Origin: Fasciola hepatica
Taxonomy: Eukaryota > Platyhelminthes > Trematoda > Plagiorchiida > Fasciolidae
Assembly: GCA_948099385.1 (NCBI GenBank)
Contig: CANUEZ040000180.1
Span: 4,003,501 to 4,067,500 of the forward strand
Reading direction: 5' to 3'
DNA: 64,000 nucleotides
In this document: positions 25,846-38,477 of the stretch, in pieces
How positions within the stretch are numbered: the stretch's first letter is position 1
How the letters are laid out: each line of letters starts with the position of its first letter
The notes under the pieces: model-generated
Told to the model about the DNA's origin: nothing
What the model saw: the letters and a program-made list of their open reading frames with translations, nothing else
The model's database searches: none
Program-made: the position numbers and the translations under genes

Positions 25846-28588
25846 GTAAGTCGTCGTTTCATGTTGTACACTATCTTGATGATGTAAAAGTCGGTTCCCA
25901 GGTTTTTAATAAGCTTTTCGTCCATTTTGACATCGACAGATATAGCTAAGATACTGAAGTTTACAACAGATGGACGATTTCAGCTAACGATGATAAAAAT
26001 GTCCAAATGATAGTGCACTCACCTGGATTGTAGGTGGAAAACAATAAGCATATTCAAGCTGCATATACACTGTAATACGGGTCTGTTAGAACAGGAAATT
26101 TGTTAAGATAACGAAATTATCAGTAAGCGGTCGGTAGAAATTGAGTGCTGAAAGATATGTTCAAAGCCAAAGAAATGTTAGCCAGCGGTTCATTCAATCA
26201 GCTTTGTGACCTTGGTCATGAATCGTGGTGTTATACTTAACTATTGTTGTACCGTTCTAAGCAGTTACACTGACTTTACTTTCTCTTATAATTCTTCTGT
26301 CAGGGAACCAAAACAAATTCAGAAATGTCAGGAATTAAATGTTCTGTTACGTACTAACAATAAATGCTTTCCGCACCAGATGTTGATTAGAACATTTATT
26401 GTTCAGGGGATGGACATGTCAAATTAGGACGGATACTTTCGCTAATTCACTCTACTTCCCCTGACTCACTGGAGAGCATAAACCGGTTTCAAGAATGACT
26501 CTGATCGCGGCTGCACATACTAGGCGGCTGTAACCTACCTAGAAAGCACAGGGCACGTAGCATCCCGGAGGTGTCGCAGCATGAATAACAGAGCACGTAG
26601 ACCACATGATCGTGAATTTTCATGTTTGGTACAACAGAGGTCCACAGCGTCACTCGATCTTTGTCGAGTTTGCACCTCCAGACTTTGCCCAACCAAGTGC
26701 GGGGATCAAGACATTAAAGTTATGATGCATGGTTGTCAGCCACCTAGCAGGAGTTGTTCGTCATTCAATTGAATCGAATTCAGCCCAGAGATCCATGTAG
26801 CTGTTAGTTCGACAAGTTTCCTTTACATCCGTAAAACTATACAGTAATTCATATTCTCCCATACAGGGGTAACTGACGTCACGCTTCGAAAACCGTCTCA
26901 TCAAAGATTTTGGACTTTGGTTATCTTCGAACCATTTTAGTCCGCCTGCAGAGCGGTTTGCCGCAATGTGGCCGGTTATGCATACTTCAGCTTAGTGGAG
27001 CAACATGTGAGATCTAAATAACTGATGGAGACCAAACAGATGGAAGATACCCCGTGGGAAAGACAGTCTACCAACTCAGAGGCGCTAGTCCCAACAAATA
27101 CTCCATACATCCCAGGAGGCATGAGGGAAAAGGAACTAGAAAACAGGTTAACGACCGTGTCTTCGGAGATCACCTCGAAAATCATTTCGATAATTCAGGT
27201 GAATCACCAAATAGAGACTTTCCTTTGAGTTTTACCAATCTCTACAACACACTGAATAAAGGAATGAAAGGTTAGCCAGTAAATTTTAATTCTTCTCAGA
27301 CTGATAGCATTAAAAAGCCTAAATGTCTAATGAAATTTACCGTGGTACACCGAGTACCATGAGAAACAGTAACCTAGGTACATCACTACTGTTGATCAAC
27401 TGAAAACCGTTTCGACCAGTTGTCTTTTCTTTGGTCTATTCAAAGCTTTTTCAGTCCGATCAGATCTTACCATAGGAAGTCTAACTTCATCGAATCAATA
27501 AAACCGCCAGTTACATTAATTTTAGTCAAGTTCCAAGGCCATTTAATTTTGTTCCCATCCATGACAGAAAGGCTTCTGCATGAAAACCGTTTCTTTCAAC
27601 GGGTCGTACCGCTTTTTTTATTACTACAGATCAGTTTACCTTGTCTCTCCACCCAATTTACTTTAGTTTCTTTTAATTATGCCACACCCGTCTGAAACTG
27701 ATCACATAATGATTTAATTAAATAGAAAGGCAGTAAATGAGCAATAAACATGAACAGTCGCTTAATTTTGACTGGATCTTGACTGGATTTCCCCTCTAGT
27801 ACCAGCGAAATGAGATGACTCTTTCTTCACTATTGATTTAGGTTTGGTGACGATCTGTGGTCTCTGTTTACGGCTTTTTTGCACGCAGTGAACTCTTTAT
27901 CTTGGTTTCTCTGTCTGAGGTCAAAATGTCACTCCGTCTGACTGGTTAAAAGTTCTCTCGTGTAAAACAATAAGCCTACGCTTGGAAACTCGTACACTTT
28001 CGTTAACAATACAGCTACTAGAGACATAGAGGTTGCTACTTATTGATCTCAGGTTTTGCCAAGATTTTTTTTCCCAGCTAGGGGTCTTGCAGAAATGGTC
28101 GATCATATAGATTTGAAACTCGTTGTATCTGCGGAAAAGCCGATATGACGCACGGATTCTTGAATCCTGAATTGCCCTCTACATAGAAAATTATATAGTG
28201 GTTCACGTTTCTACCAGAAACAAATCATTTCTCACCGTATTTATCGCTCCGAAACAAAACAATTTATGAGGTTGGATTTGATAAACTTGGGAATTTTTGC
28301 CGTTTTCAAAAAGCATACGTTGTTTTCTTCGATGTGATTCTTACGGAAGCATCGTCGAATACACACGTTTTTGTAACGCGAAGAATTATCAAAGGAATCG
28401 GACCACACTGGAAACATTGGGAATGTTGTCATTGTACGAAGTTACGAATTTTTGTCTCGTTTTTGAACGAATATTACAAAGTAGACCTGTAACTTGTGAT
28501 ACACAAGGCGAAATAATGAACCGGTGAACATTGCCCGGGCAGGTGAACCGTTAGGGCCGAACTACGACAAGGACAATCAGTCCTGCAG
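25846..28588. other. intron of gene B, no other exon supported
   Basis: A GTAAGC at 26116 has an AG 15 bases upstream, but no pyrimidine tract. No transposon domain was recognised in the stretch. Confidence 0.4.
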
Positions 28589-28621
28589 ATTGGGTGAAAA
28601 CGGCTTCAACCAGGTCAAGAG
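28589..28621 (+). CDS. 33-nt exon candidate (basic module), gene B
   Basis: CAATCAGTCCTGCAG precedes a 33-nt phase-1 frame encoding WVKTASTRSR, and the donor GAG/GTAAGT is a perfect consensus. It lies only 166 bases before the next micro-exon. The acceptor tract is moderate and the composition (basic, no Tyr or Cys) differs from the neighbours. An alternative CAG closer to the donor would give 8 nt and break frame. Confidence 0.38.
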
Positions 28622-28787
28622 GTAAGTTGATCTTGGTGGAGTTACTGACTTCATTCCAATAAAAATGCAATGATGTTTCTCAAAAACATAACAATTTTTG
28701 TGGTTTGTTATGTAAATAACGAGATATCCCGAAAATGATCCTATATGCGATTAGATAAGTTAAATATGCTGTCTCTTGTTGTGTCAG

Positions 28788-28802
28788 GCTATCCACCCTA
28801 TG
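28788..28802 (+). CDS. 15-nt micro-exon (YPPY), gene B
   Basis: GCTGTCTCTTGTTGTGTCAG is a strong acceptor. The exon GC TAT CCA CCC TAT G is followed by GTGAGTAC. It is symmetric and phase 1, encoding Tyr-Pro-Pro-Tyr, and is one of the best-formed members. It belongs with the YSPY (32544) and PGPY (44305) exons. Confidence 0.68.
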
Positions 28803-28928
28803 GTGAGTACTTTAGCAAGATGTATAAAGTTTTCATTTTGGAGTGTGTGTATCTTTGTCTTCAATGAACTGGCACCGGTTACGAAAAACGTTCTTGCTCA
28901 TTAATACACATGTATCGTTTCTCAACAG

Positions 28929-28943
28929 GTCTTATAATTTACA
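28929..28943 (+). CDS. 15-nt micro-exon candidate (LIIY), gene B
   Basis: GTATCGTTTCTCAACAG precedes GT CTT ATA ATT TAC A and then GTGTGT. Size, phase and the Tyr codon plus one base fit the rule. The donor is non-consensus, and the preceding intron would be only 126 bases. A similar ATT ATT TAC A/GTGT string at about 49418-49434 lacks a good acceptor, so part of the match may be chance. Confidence 0.33.
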
Positions 28944-29654
28944 GTGTGTTACCATATCTTCACCCACACGCATCACTGGAAAGATGATACAAATGAAAAT
29001 GATCCAAAGGAGAAAACCGTAATATCTGTAGTGCAGTGTTATTGTCGTAAAATAGTAACTTGTTGATATTCTGATTACCGTGGGTAATCTATTTCTCATA
29101 TTCTAAAGGTTTCACCATCAAATGACTCTGATGGCATATTAGATGAGTTTGTTCAACACGTACACGTAAAATTTAGGAACACATTTTCCCGAAGACGGTT
29201 CTGTTTCCAGGATTATCTTTTTGGTATCGGCTAGTCAGATAACATAATGAGAAAACCAAGGCACTACTAGAACACTGCCTTATGGCTCGGTCGTGTCAGT
29301 GAAGACAATCAAAGCATAGCAGATTAAAAGGTTGTGTACAGTGGCAAGTGCCACGCGTGCTATCGGGATCTAACTCAATCGTTTATGGGAAAATCTGTAA
29401 GGCGGAAAAACCCTTGCCTTGTATGCGGCTACAAAATATATTTGCTGGATCTACACTCTCCTGATTCCTAGTGTGAGAACAATATGTTTATTGCAAATAT
29501 ACATCAACGCGTTTTTGGATAAATTTAGGCTGTGTGTTGTTCGTCCCATTAGGAAATGACCATGTAGGTTCGTACAGTGACTGAAACAGGAGCAAATAAT
29601 TTGTATCACTGGAGTAGTACTTTGCGTTGTATTGGACAGTCATTCATTATCCGC

Positions 29655-29760
29655 ATTTGACTTTCCGTGCCGAAATATACAAGCTGGAATAGCTTAGTCC
29701 AAAATACTGGAAGGTCGCCCGTTCGATTCCGGCTTGCAGTGTCGAATATTCGGACAGGGG
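29655..29760 (+). repeat. tRNA-like segment (probable SINE head or tRNA relic)
   Basis: GGAATAGCTTAGTCCAA resembles a Pol III A box and CCGTTCGATTCCGG a B box, about 30 bases apart. That spacing is too short for a full cloverleaf with an anticodon arm, so it is a tRNA relic or SINE head rather than a functional tRNA. Confidence 0.4.
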
Positions 29761-30013
29761 AAAAAAGCAACTCGAATTTCCATCGTCTATCTGCAGAACA
29801 TGTTTAACCCATGTCACACAGTATTCAACACGGAGACTGCAAAACCTTGCACCATTATTCTCACTCGTCTGTTTTCAATATTGGTGTTGCTTGCACGTAT
29901 CCGATATGAATCCACTCCGAATTTCCTAATATATACCTGAAAGACATGGATTCCTTGAGTAAATTTGAAACTATTGGTTCCTGTTGGAAAAATATCCGAT
30001 TCCTTTGTTTCAG

Positions 30014-30025
30014 GTGGTTGCTACT
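30014..30025 (+). CDS. 12-nt micro-exon (GCY), gene B
   Basis: TCCGATTCCTTTGTTTCAG, an excellent acceptor, precedes GT GGT TGC TAC T and GTAAGT. It is symmetric and phase 1, encoding Gly-Cys-Tyr. It is closely related in sequence to the exons at 33274 (GT TCA AGC TAC T) and 40919 (GT TGC TAT TAC T), as expected from exon duplication. Confidence 0.68.
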
Positions 30026-30785
30026 GTAAGTTATTCACTACCACTGTTAACGCGTACAGTTGTGCTTACTGTGCAACACATATTGTGCTGAACTTGGTTT
30101 CGCTAAGCAGCAATGGGTTGAGTTACATTTTGCCCTCGTGGCACCTCCAGGACACAAGGATGATTTGTCATACAGTGGAAAGGCCGCATTCATCAGGGGA
30201 GATTTATAAAAACCAGCCAAAACAGTTTTGTTCTTGTCATTATTCACAGCTCGTTTATATCTACGAGAAAGTAACGGTTATAAGGAGTTTCAATACACTT
30301 TTTTGCTACAATCCTACCCCTTTGTCAAGCCGATAGGATTCTCCTACTATATAGGCTAGGCTTCAAACCTACCTAGTGCCCTTCGAAGCAAGTAACACAG
30401 TGTTATGTCCGCATGGCGGGACAAAATTTTCCAGGGAGCCAATGATCGGTTCCGTGGCTGTTACCGCTGATCATTTTCGCGTACTCGGTACTCTATTATT
30501 TGCTCTTGCAGAATCCCTGTGGTTCGAATGAGAATAAAGTGACTACCAATGGGTTCATCAATGAAATGAAATGAAAAAGGAGAAATAAGACGAATTTCTT
30601 AGATTAAATGAATAACGTTCACTAAATAGCAATGCTATTCAGTTTTATGAGTTTAATTTCACCTTCGATGAACTTCAAATGTGATTATTTGGATTTATAT
30701 CAAAAGCTACCATCACACAATGAATTTCTAACCACCCGACTCTACTATCACCTTTCTCAACTCCTATCAAACGATTCCGCTTTAG

Positions 30786-30800
30786 ACCGACCATGTTGCC
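30786..30800 (+). CDS. 15-nt micro-exon (RPCC), gene B
   Basis: TCAAACGATTCCGCTTTAG precedes AC CGA CCA TGT TGC C and GTAAGTAC. It is symmetric and phase 1, encoding Arg-Pro-Cys-Cys. T from the 30014 exon plus AC gives Tyr. Skipping this exon would join T to GA of the next exon and create a TGA stop, so it may be obligatory when the 30014 exon is used. Confidence 0.62.
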
Positions 30801-31370
30801 GTAAGTACTCCTCTTTTTGGTTCCCAACAACATGTATATTTCTGAATATTATGAGAAGAAATTTCTAAAAAATAATCTCTTTATTATTGGCCTGTATTTC
30901 TAAAGAGTATGGCTGACTCAGCCTTTTTAAAGACACTTCCGCACACTTAACGACCTGTGCTTCGTTAACTGTAAACAAGACAGTGAGTCGTCTTGATAAA
31001 TGAGTTGCAAAACCATTGTATTTCTCAACATAGAGTTATATCAGAAGTTAACCTACGATTCTGATGATCAAACGAATCTGTGATGGTAGTCTCAAAGTGT
31101 GTTCATCTTTCTAAACAGGCAAATCTATAGTTGGCACAGACTTTCTTTGTCAAGGTGATAAATTATGCACAGAATCATGCGCTATTAAGGGAATAGTGAG
31201 AATTCAATAAGCCACGCAGAAGTTTCTTAACCAGAGCGTGTTTAAGTTCTCGTCGTCTTGGAACCACCTTATTATATGGCACATTTGCTTATCAAACCTA
31301 AATAAGTCGGTTCAATAATGTTAGTGGACCACCCCCACCCCAGTCACTCAGCTCCGAACCATGTGACCGT

Positions 31371-31404
31371 CACGACCTAGTCGTGCAGATCGACACGTCG
31401 ATCT
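31371..31404. repeat. two adjacent short perfect hairpins
   Basis: CACGAC-CTA-GTCGTG is followed one base later by AGATCGAC-AC-GTCGATCT. The arms are 6 and 8 bp. They lie in a locally C-rich patch within an intron and could be part of an unrecognised transposon end. Confidence 0.5.
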
Positions 31405-32543
31405 AACCCCAACCCGTCTCCCCCACAAACTACGTCCAATCCGAATGACCCTTGACCATTTCAGCACAACCATCTCCTATATGATTTGTAAAGACTTGAG
31501 AATGAATCATTGAAAACAATTGTTTTTCTCTGAAAACGTGTTCTGATGTCACAATGTGCATATTCCGGAATCTAAAGCATAACAAAGAACAATGATTCAC
31601 AGGGCGAGTACTAAACTCATACTACTGAATACGTCTCAGTTTTCAGTAGTGGGAAACTCACCAGTACAATAGTAAGGAAATGATTGAGTCGCGGGCGTCA
31701 ACCGCATAAAAACTCCACTACTGTGTCTCCCTGTCTTGGAGTCAGCGTGTCATTCTGATGCGGAGCTAGCAGTTTAGAACCAGCCAGGATGGAGTAATGT
31801 TAAGGGGTGTGTAGCTCACAACAACCTAAAGCCGATTCCCCTTCCAGACTTAGGACTTGGAAAAGTAGTCTGCAGAAGAGAATTCCATAAGTAGATGAAA
31901 ACCCCATTCCACGTTTTTTATTTGGATTTCAGATTCAATACACCCGAGTAAACCAGTTCATAACCAATTCAACTATTATGTTACTCAGATCATATCAGTT
32001 ACATAATAGTATCTAGTCGTATGACGGAAAAGCTCACACACGGTCAGCTTTCCAGCTTTCATGGGCTACCCTTCTCAGGGCGGATTTTCGTGTTATAAAC
32101 ATCTCGAGATAAAACTCGCATAGCAGTATCTTTTTTGTAAGGTTTATCGATCAAACTAAACCTACTTTTTGAATCTTGCGATGCGGGTATTTAGGTGAAA
32201 AAAAATTATTTCGCGTCTAAATCCATGAAGTTTTGTCTGATAATCGGAATTCTCGTTCAGAAGTGTTCCAGGAGGTTTGGCTTTTGTTGCTGACAGAAAT
32301 CACTGTGGAAGAATGTCGACAAGAATGACAACCGAATTGGAGTAGTTGTTACTTCTTGGAAGTTTCGTTTCATAAATTTAGGTGCCTTAACAGCATCATC
32401 AGTGTAACCGGGATTGTTCCTTTTTTCATATGTTGATAAATCCACAGAAATTTTTTTGACTTGAGTGAGGACTAAAAATCTTATCGACGAATTACACAAA
32501 CCAAATGAAAATCAAACGCACACCAAATATTTTTCAAATTCAG

Positions 32544-32558
32544 GATATTCACCTTATC
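32544..32558 (+). CDS. 15-nt micro-exon (YSPY), gene B
   Basis: ATATTTTTCAAATTCAG precedes GA TAT TCA CCT TAT C and GTGAGTGC. It is symmetric and phase 1, encoding Tyr-Ser-Pro-Tyr. It is nearly the same module as YPPY at 28788. Confidence 0.68.
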
Positions 32559-33273
32559 GTGAGTGCTTTCTTACTCAAGTTCAAAGCGTTCTAAACAAAA
32601 GTGTTGGCTTTACTTAATAAAACACTCATTGCACGCTAAACATCCCCGCATAACAGCCATGTCCATCATAATTCAGGGACTGACCATATCCTTTTTACTA
32701 GATACAGTATGTTGTCAGATATTATCAAAAGCCTGCTTACCACGGGTTGACTCAACAAGAAGTCGCATTCATAATAGGTCATTTGTTTCACAAGGCAACA
32801 ACAGAATAAAGCTGATAAAAAAGTTCTGTTTCTCAGAAACAGTTTCTGAGTGGTCCATTGGGGGACGTATATGCAAAAGATATGCAAATAAGAATCAAAG
32901 TATTCCTCGGTCACGTGGGTGACGGAAGCCAATGTATAAGAGGTAAAACGTGAGTAATGGGCAGGTAAAACTGTCCCATAAGATACAACATGGTCACTTG
33001 TCCGAAAAGTCGACACTTATTTCAGGATATACGAGCGGCGCAGTACTGACTTTCACTTTTCATAACGGGTATAAGTTTCGTTCAGAATATGTATACCATG
33101 TCATGTGCAAGATTTATCGCAGAGCCTTGAAAGTCCTTAGGCATAAATTTCACACTTGCTTCTTTCATAATAAACTGTTGTTTGGATGCATTTCTGAAGC
33201 AAGTAGAATGTGAAGGTGGACAATGTGGAAGTAGTTTGGTTGGTAAAAAATCAACTCTGCACCTTCGATTCAG

Positions 33274-33285
33274 GTTCAAGCTACT
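33274..33285 (+). CDS. 12-nt micro-exon (SSY), gene B
   Basis: CTGCACCTTCGATTCAG precedes GT TCA AGC TAC T and GTGAGTTG. It is symmetric and phase 1, encoding Ser-Ser-Tyr, with the same start dinucleotide and end (TAC T) as the exons at 30014 and 40919. Confidence 0.65.
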
Positions 33286-34404
33286 GTGAGTTGACACTGA
33301 TTATTTAAATACCGAAATTTCATTCTCAATGGTTTGCTATCATATATAATGGAGCATGCTACTTCTGATTCAGCAATCCCAGAATGAATGAATGATCCCT
33401 TTTCCGCTTCATAGTCCCATTATATTTGGATTAGAAAAAGTACAGCCTAAAAAGGATACCACGCTTAGTTCACCACTGTGTATCTCAGGCAGCATTGGGC
33501 TGCTTCTGCATTCGACTGAAGTATTATCGATTGTGGCGCCTTTCGCACGGAAATCTGTCGTGAGTTATCGAAAATAGGTGGCACATAGATGAGTGAACTC
33601 TACCATACGGAAGCACACTACAGGCTCCATGGTAATTTCAACTCGTCAGGTAGGTAGGTGATGTTCCGCCCACTCTCAACCAATATATCGTGCCAAAGTT
33701 CTGATTTATTGCTTCCGGAGTGTAAATGTGCGCCTTTCTTTGGAGAATCCGGACTGACATCACAATGTTCAGCGATCGCCGGGAGCCGGAATATCCAGAA
33801 AATCAGTGGATTATAACAGTAATGCTTGTTTGCATAATAGCCGTCCTGTTTACATAAAGACAGTCGATATCCAAGCGGAGAAGGTAATCGTATGATTAGT
33901 AAACCTACGTCCGTCGTATGTCACTTGGCAGTCTGGCCTAATCGTGTTCTTTGTAAATCCACAATTGTGTGTTGAGCGATCAACCACTTACTTATTCGGT
34001 AAGTAGTACGTACGCTTCATCACAAAAGTAATTTGTGACTTATTCAAGGATAATGCATAAAACGATGATGTTTTAAGGGGTACATCATCAGATTCCGACT
34101 GATCAACTTAGCTACGACATTTTATGGCAGTCTGAAAATCCTGCTACTTATATTAAAATGCAAGTTCTTCAAAAATTGCTGGTGAATTAAACTGTTTCAG
34201 AATCATCACACAGGCTGATATGAATAAACTTTGTCCCAACCGTGGAACTTGTTGACACTGAGAGAAATACTGTTTTTTGATTCTGCAAATATAACTCACG
34301 ATTGCTTCGTCGAGCTCGCGATAGGAAACAAAGATCATCTAATGAAACTTCAGTCGTTCAGTTCTACTGTCACTTTGTTCATTTCCCATCACACGATCTC
34401 TCAG

Positions 34405-34422
34405 CAGATCGGCCATCGTTGT
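34405..34422 (+). CDS. 18/15-nt micro-exon with tandem acceptor (RPSL), gene B
   Basis: A long pyrimidine tract (CTTTGTTCATTTCCCATC and on to CTCTCAGCAG) offers two acceptors 3 bases apart. Exon CA GAT CGG CCA TCG TTG T (18 nt, from 34405) or AT CGG CCA TCG TTG T (15 nt, from 34408) ends at a consensus GTAAGTG. Both keep phase 1 and differ by one residue. It is one of two core modules not ending in Tyr or Cys. Confidence 0.58.
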
Positions 34423-35409
34423 GTAAGTGTTGTTTCTGCTTTTCGGTAGCCCATCTGTATCAGAGTTTTGACTAAAGTTCACGTGGTAGAAATGTTTCCT
34501 CATTCAATTCGATATTCAAGAAAAAGATAAACTCAGTATTTCTATACTTTTTCACACTATCCAGGATTTTTTTCCAAAACATCTGTATGGAGCGCTGTTC
34601 GAACTGAATTCTTATTCCCATTCATACAAGCCAAGATTGTTCTGTTAGGGTTACCTACGGACTGACCGCATTTGCCAATTACGTCATCAAAAGAGTTTAA
34701 GTTTATTCCTAAAATGTCATCGCACTGTCTCTTCCATAGTGAATTACAATAAACATTCGGTCTATCCAAATGATACCAGAAGCAAAACTGAGATTTTGTG
34801 GACCCGTCGAGACTGCTTTTGATAGTCTACAGTCAAACCATGGAATTTACTAAAATCTTCAGCCACAGTAAAACCTTACGCATATAATCCAGTAAAAAAG
34901 AATCAAATATGACCCAATAAACCATAAGCCAAGGAGGGCCATCTATTCGTTCAATCTGTTTGCAAAATTGCTCTTCTGATCTGAATAATTTATTCAAATG
35001 ACTGAAGAGGATGTACGCGAATAGCATCACTACAAGAATTGCCGTGGTGAAGCCAAAAATATTTTGAAACTTGACTTTGTGAACATTGCATCTGCGAAGT
35101 AGTTTGTTATATCACAGAGAGATAATCCAAAGCAAAATCACAACCACCCTCTTTTCAAGGGGAAATCTACTCAAAGTTCTATCTAATTTCTTTCAGTAGT
35201 TTTTGTCACCAGCCCGATAGTTTGTGCGCCATTCCACCGGACGTCTTTCTGCACTTGAGACTGTTTTCAATAGAATGGGACCTTTTATCTTATTCCAACA
35301 CCTACTACTTTTGCTTGTCATCATGTACTTACTTCTACCCTGATGCGGCTAGCTTCAGCGACAGGATAAGCAGGCTTTATAGATGGCCCGGAAGGCACCT
35401 GCCCCTGAG

Positions 35410-36900
35410 AGACTACCAGAGGCATAACCCGACCACAGGGAAACTCAGTTTTGCTTTCGGTTGCGAAAGCCTAGGGCAGACTGGGGTCCTGATAGCTAAG
35501 TGTCCGATCAAAACGTACTGGTTCATGTTTTGAGGTGTCAAGGCGACTGCGGCATCCTGAACACGAAAAAGGATAGAAGATTTGGACGTTGTAGGACATA
35601 TCCAAACCTCTGCAATCCTCACTGTTGAAGAAAAACCGGCAGCTTTGATGTCGGAGCAACATTGTCTCATAGTGTCGTATGAAAGCTTTTCGTGCCAAAG
35701 CACTTTCAGAACAGACACAGGCACCGTTGATCGGAGACCTTCGACTTCCAGGTATTCTCTACACACACCAGCCACTTTCGCGGATAGCTGCCCGGAAGAT
35801 GCGGATCTTGGTTAGAAGACTGATTTTGTTGCGCGCCTATAGTGCACTTCGAAGCTGGGGGAACTCAGTCCCGGGATTTTCACTGCGTCTTTTGGCTTTC
35901 TTCTCGGCCTGACCTCTTGGAAATACCGCGGAGCCCAGATGTTCGAAAGCGTGCACATGCTTGATTTGTCCGCCATTGAAGAAGATCGATTGTCTGCTCA
36001 GTCAAGAGCAGGTCGATAAGATCTTCGTATTCAACGTATTTACCTCTAGTGTCATAGCTTTTGTAAACTATCCCACTCTATTCAGATTTAGCTCTAAAGA
36101 GGCAGGGCTGTCTCCAAGGTTGACGATACTGTTTTTAAGTTCCAAATCGCCGAGATAGTCATCGGTACCCAGCTTAACGCCAAGGTGAGCACTTGTCGCA
36201 TTATCCAGTCGATTTTGTAGTTGAACAGCAATCATGGCATGAAACAGCCTTGTTAACACCTGGACTGTAGGAGAAACTGGAGATTCTTGTCCGTGTATGC
36301 GCGTTCAGCATGTTAACTTGAGTGGCATGATCTTATGACACTGGCAAGGTTCTGGGACCTTCCGTGAGTTGGTAGCGTAGTCCACAGCAGTTCTCTGTCG
36401 ACTGAGTCAAAGGCGGTCTGAATATCGACAAAAAGGTTGGAGCTGGTTTCCAAAACGTGTACCGATGTTATTTTGCTATGCCAAGGTTGAATATTTGATT
36501 GAAGCATCCTCCACGACGAGGTAAGCTTCTTCAATCAGGGTGTGAACGCGCGTCGAGCACTGCTGAAAAGCAGTTCAACAAATGCACGGAGAATAATTTG
36601 GCGGTTGTGCCGATCTGACTGATGCCACGAAAATGTGCGCACATAGTCCTGTCGTCTTTTTTTGCAAGAGGGAGCAATATTGAAGCCCTCCAGTCAGTAG
36701 GAGATTGTTCTTTTTTCCAGATTGAGCGAACTGGATTGGGAAATGATTGAAACAGTGTCAAAAAACGTGATTTGTGTATCCTCTCTGAGGTGCTATCTTC
36801 TCCAGAGAGGTTTTCGGTTCTTCAGCTTGTGTAATGCATCAGTTATCTCCACTTGGCCTTGTAGGTTAGTAGTAACGTCTTAGCGTTTGCCCTGAATTGC
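35410..36900 (-). pseudogene. decayed APE/RT-type LINE (RT to 3' end)
   Basis: On the - strand, right to left: SIWKKEQSPTDWRASILLPL with HFRGISQIGTTAKLF (36531-36761), then FVDIQTAFDSVDRELLW, RT motif A with its catalytic Asp present (36313-36534). After degraded sequence comes the C-terminal WxxRVEDxRxLExxDxRCL block in broken frames (about 35750). Stops and frameshifts make it non-functional. It resembles the 57.8-61.0 kb element and is antisense within an intron of gene B. Confidence 0.7.
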
Positions 36901-38397
36901 TGCAATTCGGTCCGCAGAGCTTGCCGCAGGATGGTTCAGTAGGAAACTCAAACAGTTCAGTCTATACCATCAGATGAACATCAGGTAATCATTCATGGTC
37001 TATTACAAAAATAGTATGATGCAGATTTGTCACTCCATACATAGTAGGTTTTTGCATCTGCACGCATTCTGTCCACATTGTACTCAGCTTTACTGCTAGT
37101 AACTTTAGTAACAGGTACATACGATGCACACAAGAACCGCAAAATTATCACATGCGGGTCAGACATCTGTAAAGCTTGTGGCTAAGCACCGCCAGCCAAT
37201 ACTAATAACTGGTAATTGCCAATCGCTCCTAACAGAGTAGTCCTCGAAACTTATTGGGTATCAGTTTTGCAATTCACATACTGAATTAATTTCCCAACTT
37301 CCTCTGCAGCCCACCAGAATGCATAAACTAAGGCTTATACTTCTTCCCAACGAGTGCTTTTACTGTATAAACTACTTTTCATCTCAGTACTCAAATAGCT
37401 CACTGGGTCAGTGGGATTAAAGCAAAGTGACACACGAACTGACACACTTCGACTGAATACGAATAATTTTCAAAGGTTACTAGACATGGTGTTGGTGACC
37501 CGCACACTGGAACGCATACGATGCCCCAGGCAAAAATCTAGTCAGACGTTTTACGGGAACAAGAAACAGCAACATTACAGCCTAGATCCAATTGAACCTT
37601 TTCACCTTCTCTTTTCATTGTATGCAAACATTCTTGTGTATATTGTTACAGAATAACTGACAGTTCTGTAGGTGGCAAAACACACATGAATAGGTAAAAT
37701 TGATAAGAAAGGGTCACCAAACATACTTGGATTTGGTGCTTTTTAACTTGCGTACTAATTTCCGTAGCACTGTCGTTCTTTCGGGATGAACCTTTGCATG
37801 ATCAAATAGTTAAACTAGATTCCGAAACTACAATCCGCCTATGAATGTTTTCAACAAGTCTTTGTCCATCCAATATTTCCATGACTTCGACAGTTAGTGA
37901 GATTTTTTCCCAGGTTTATGTTATCCCCAAGCTCCTAAAGACTGAGCTTTGTTTTTGGGGATACAGATATTTATTCATCAAGTGGAAGAAATCATCAGTG
38001 TTTGGTTAGATACCAATATATTTTCTTTCCCTCATTCATCTTCCACATTTACTAATGAGAACGAGTTAAATGCTCAAGTTGATGGATCAAACAGTGCTTC
38101 AAGATGAACTTTTACATCATACCTTTCTGTAACAAACTATATTTAAGTGAGTATCCCCACTTTTACAACCACAGCCCATCAATTGGAATTATCTTAATTC
38201 CTTAGTCGAACTCTTGATGTTTATTTTGAGATTCTTTATAAACACATCATCTAGTAACTAACTTATTTATGCACCCAGTAGCTGGTTACTCATTTATTGG
38301 TATTTAGAAAAATATTGGGCAATAGCTGAAGAATAACGTTTTTATGCAAAAATACAATTTTTGCTTATTCATTATATGTTGTTCTATCATTCCGTAG

Positions 38398-38412
38398 ATC
38401 GATCAGCCTACG
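38398..38412 (+). CDS. 15-nt micro-exon (RSAY), gene B
   Basis: TTGTTCTATCATTCCGTAG precedes AT CGA TCA GCC TAC G and GTAAGCC. It is symmetric and phase 1, encoding Arg-Ser-Ala-Tyr, with the Tyr codon plus one base rule obeyed. Confidence 0.62.
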
Positions 38413-38477
38413 GTAAGCCTCATTCCTAAAATACTGCTTCATTATAACGGTTACATTCTTATTCCGACGTCTTTTAG

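Noticed and set aside
26101..26115. 15-nt symmetric segment before GTAAGC
   Set aside because: The acceptor side is purine-rich with no pyrimidine tract, and the peptide (NEII) is unlike the modules. A similar TTATCAGTAAGCGG string near 15409 suggests a repeat or coincidence.
29655..29760. Functional tRNA gene
   Set aside because: A and B boxes are too close for a complete cloverleaf and no anticodon arm can be drawn, so listed as a tRNA-like relic only.
32932..32940. 9-nt segment before GTGAGT
   Set aside because: AG context without a pyrimidine tract; competing AGs shift the frame.
35582..35912. Two + strand open frames
   Set aside because: Shadows of the - strand LINE C-terminal region.
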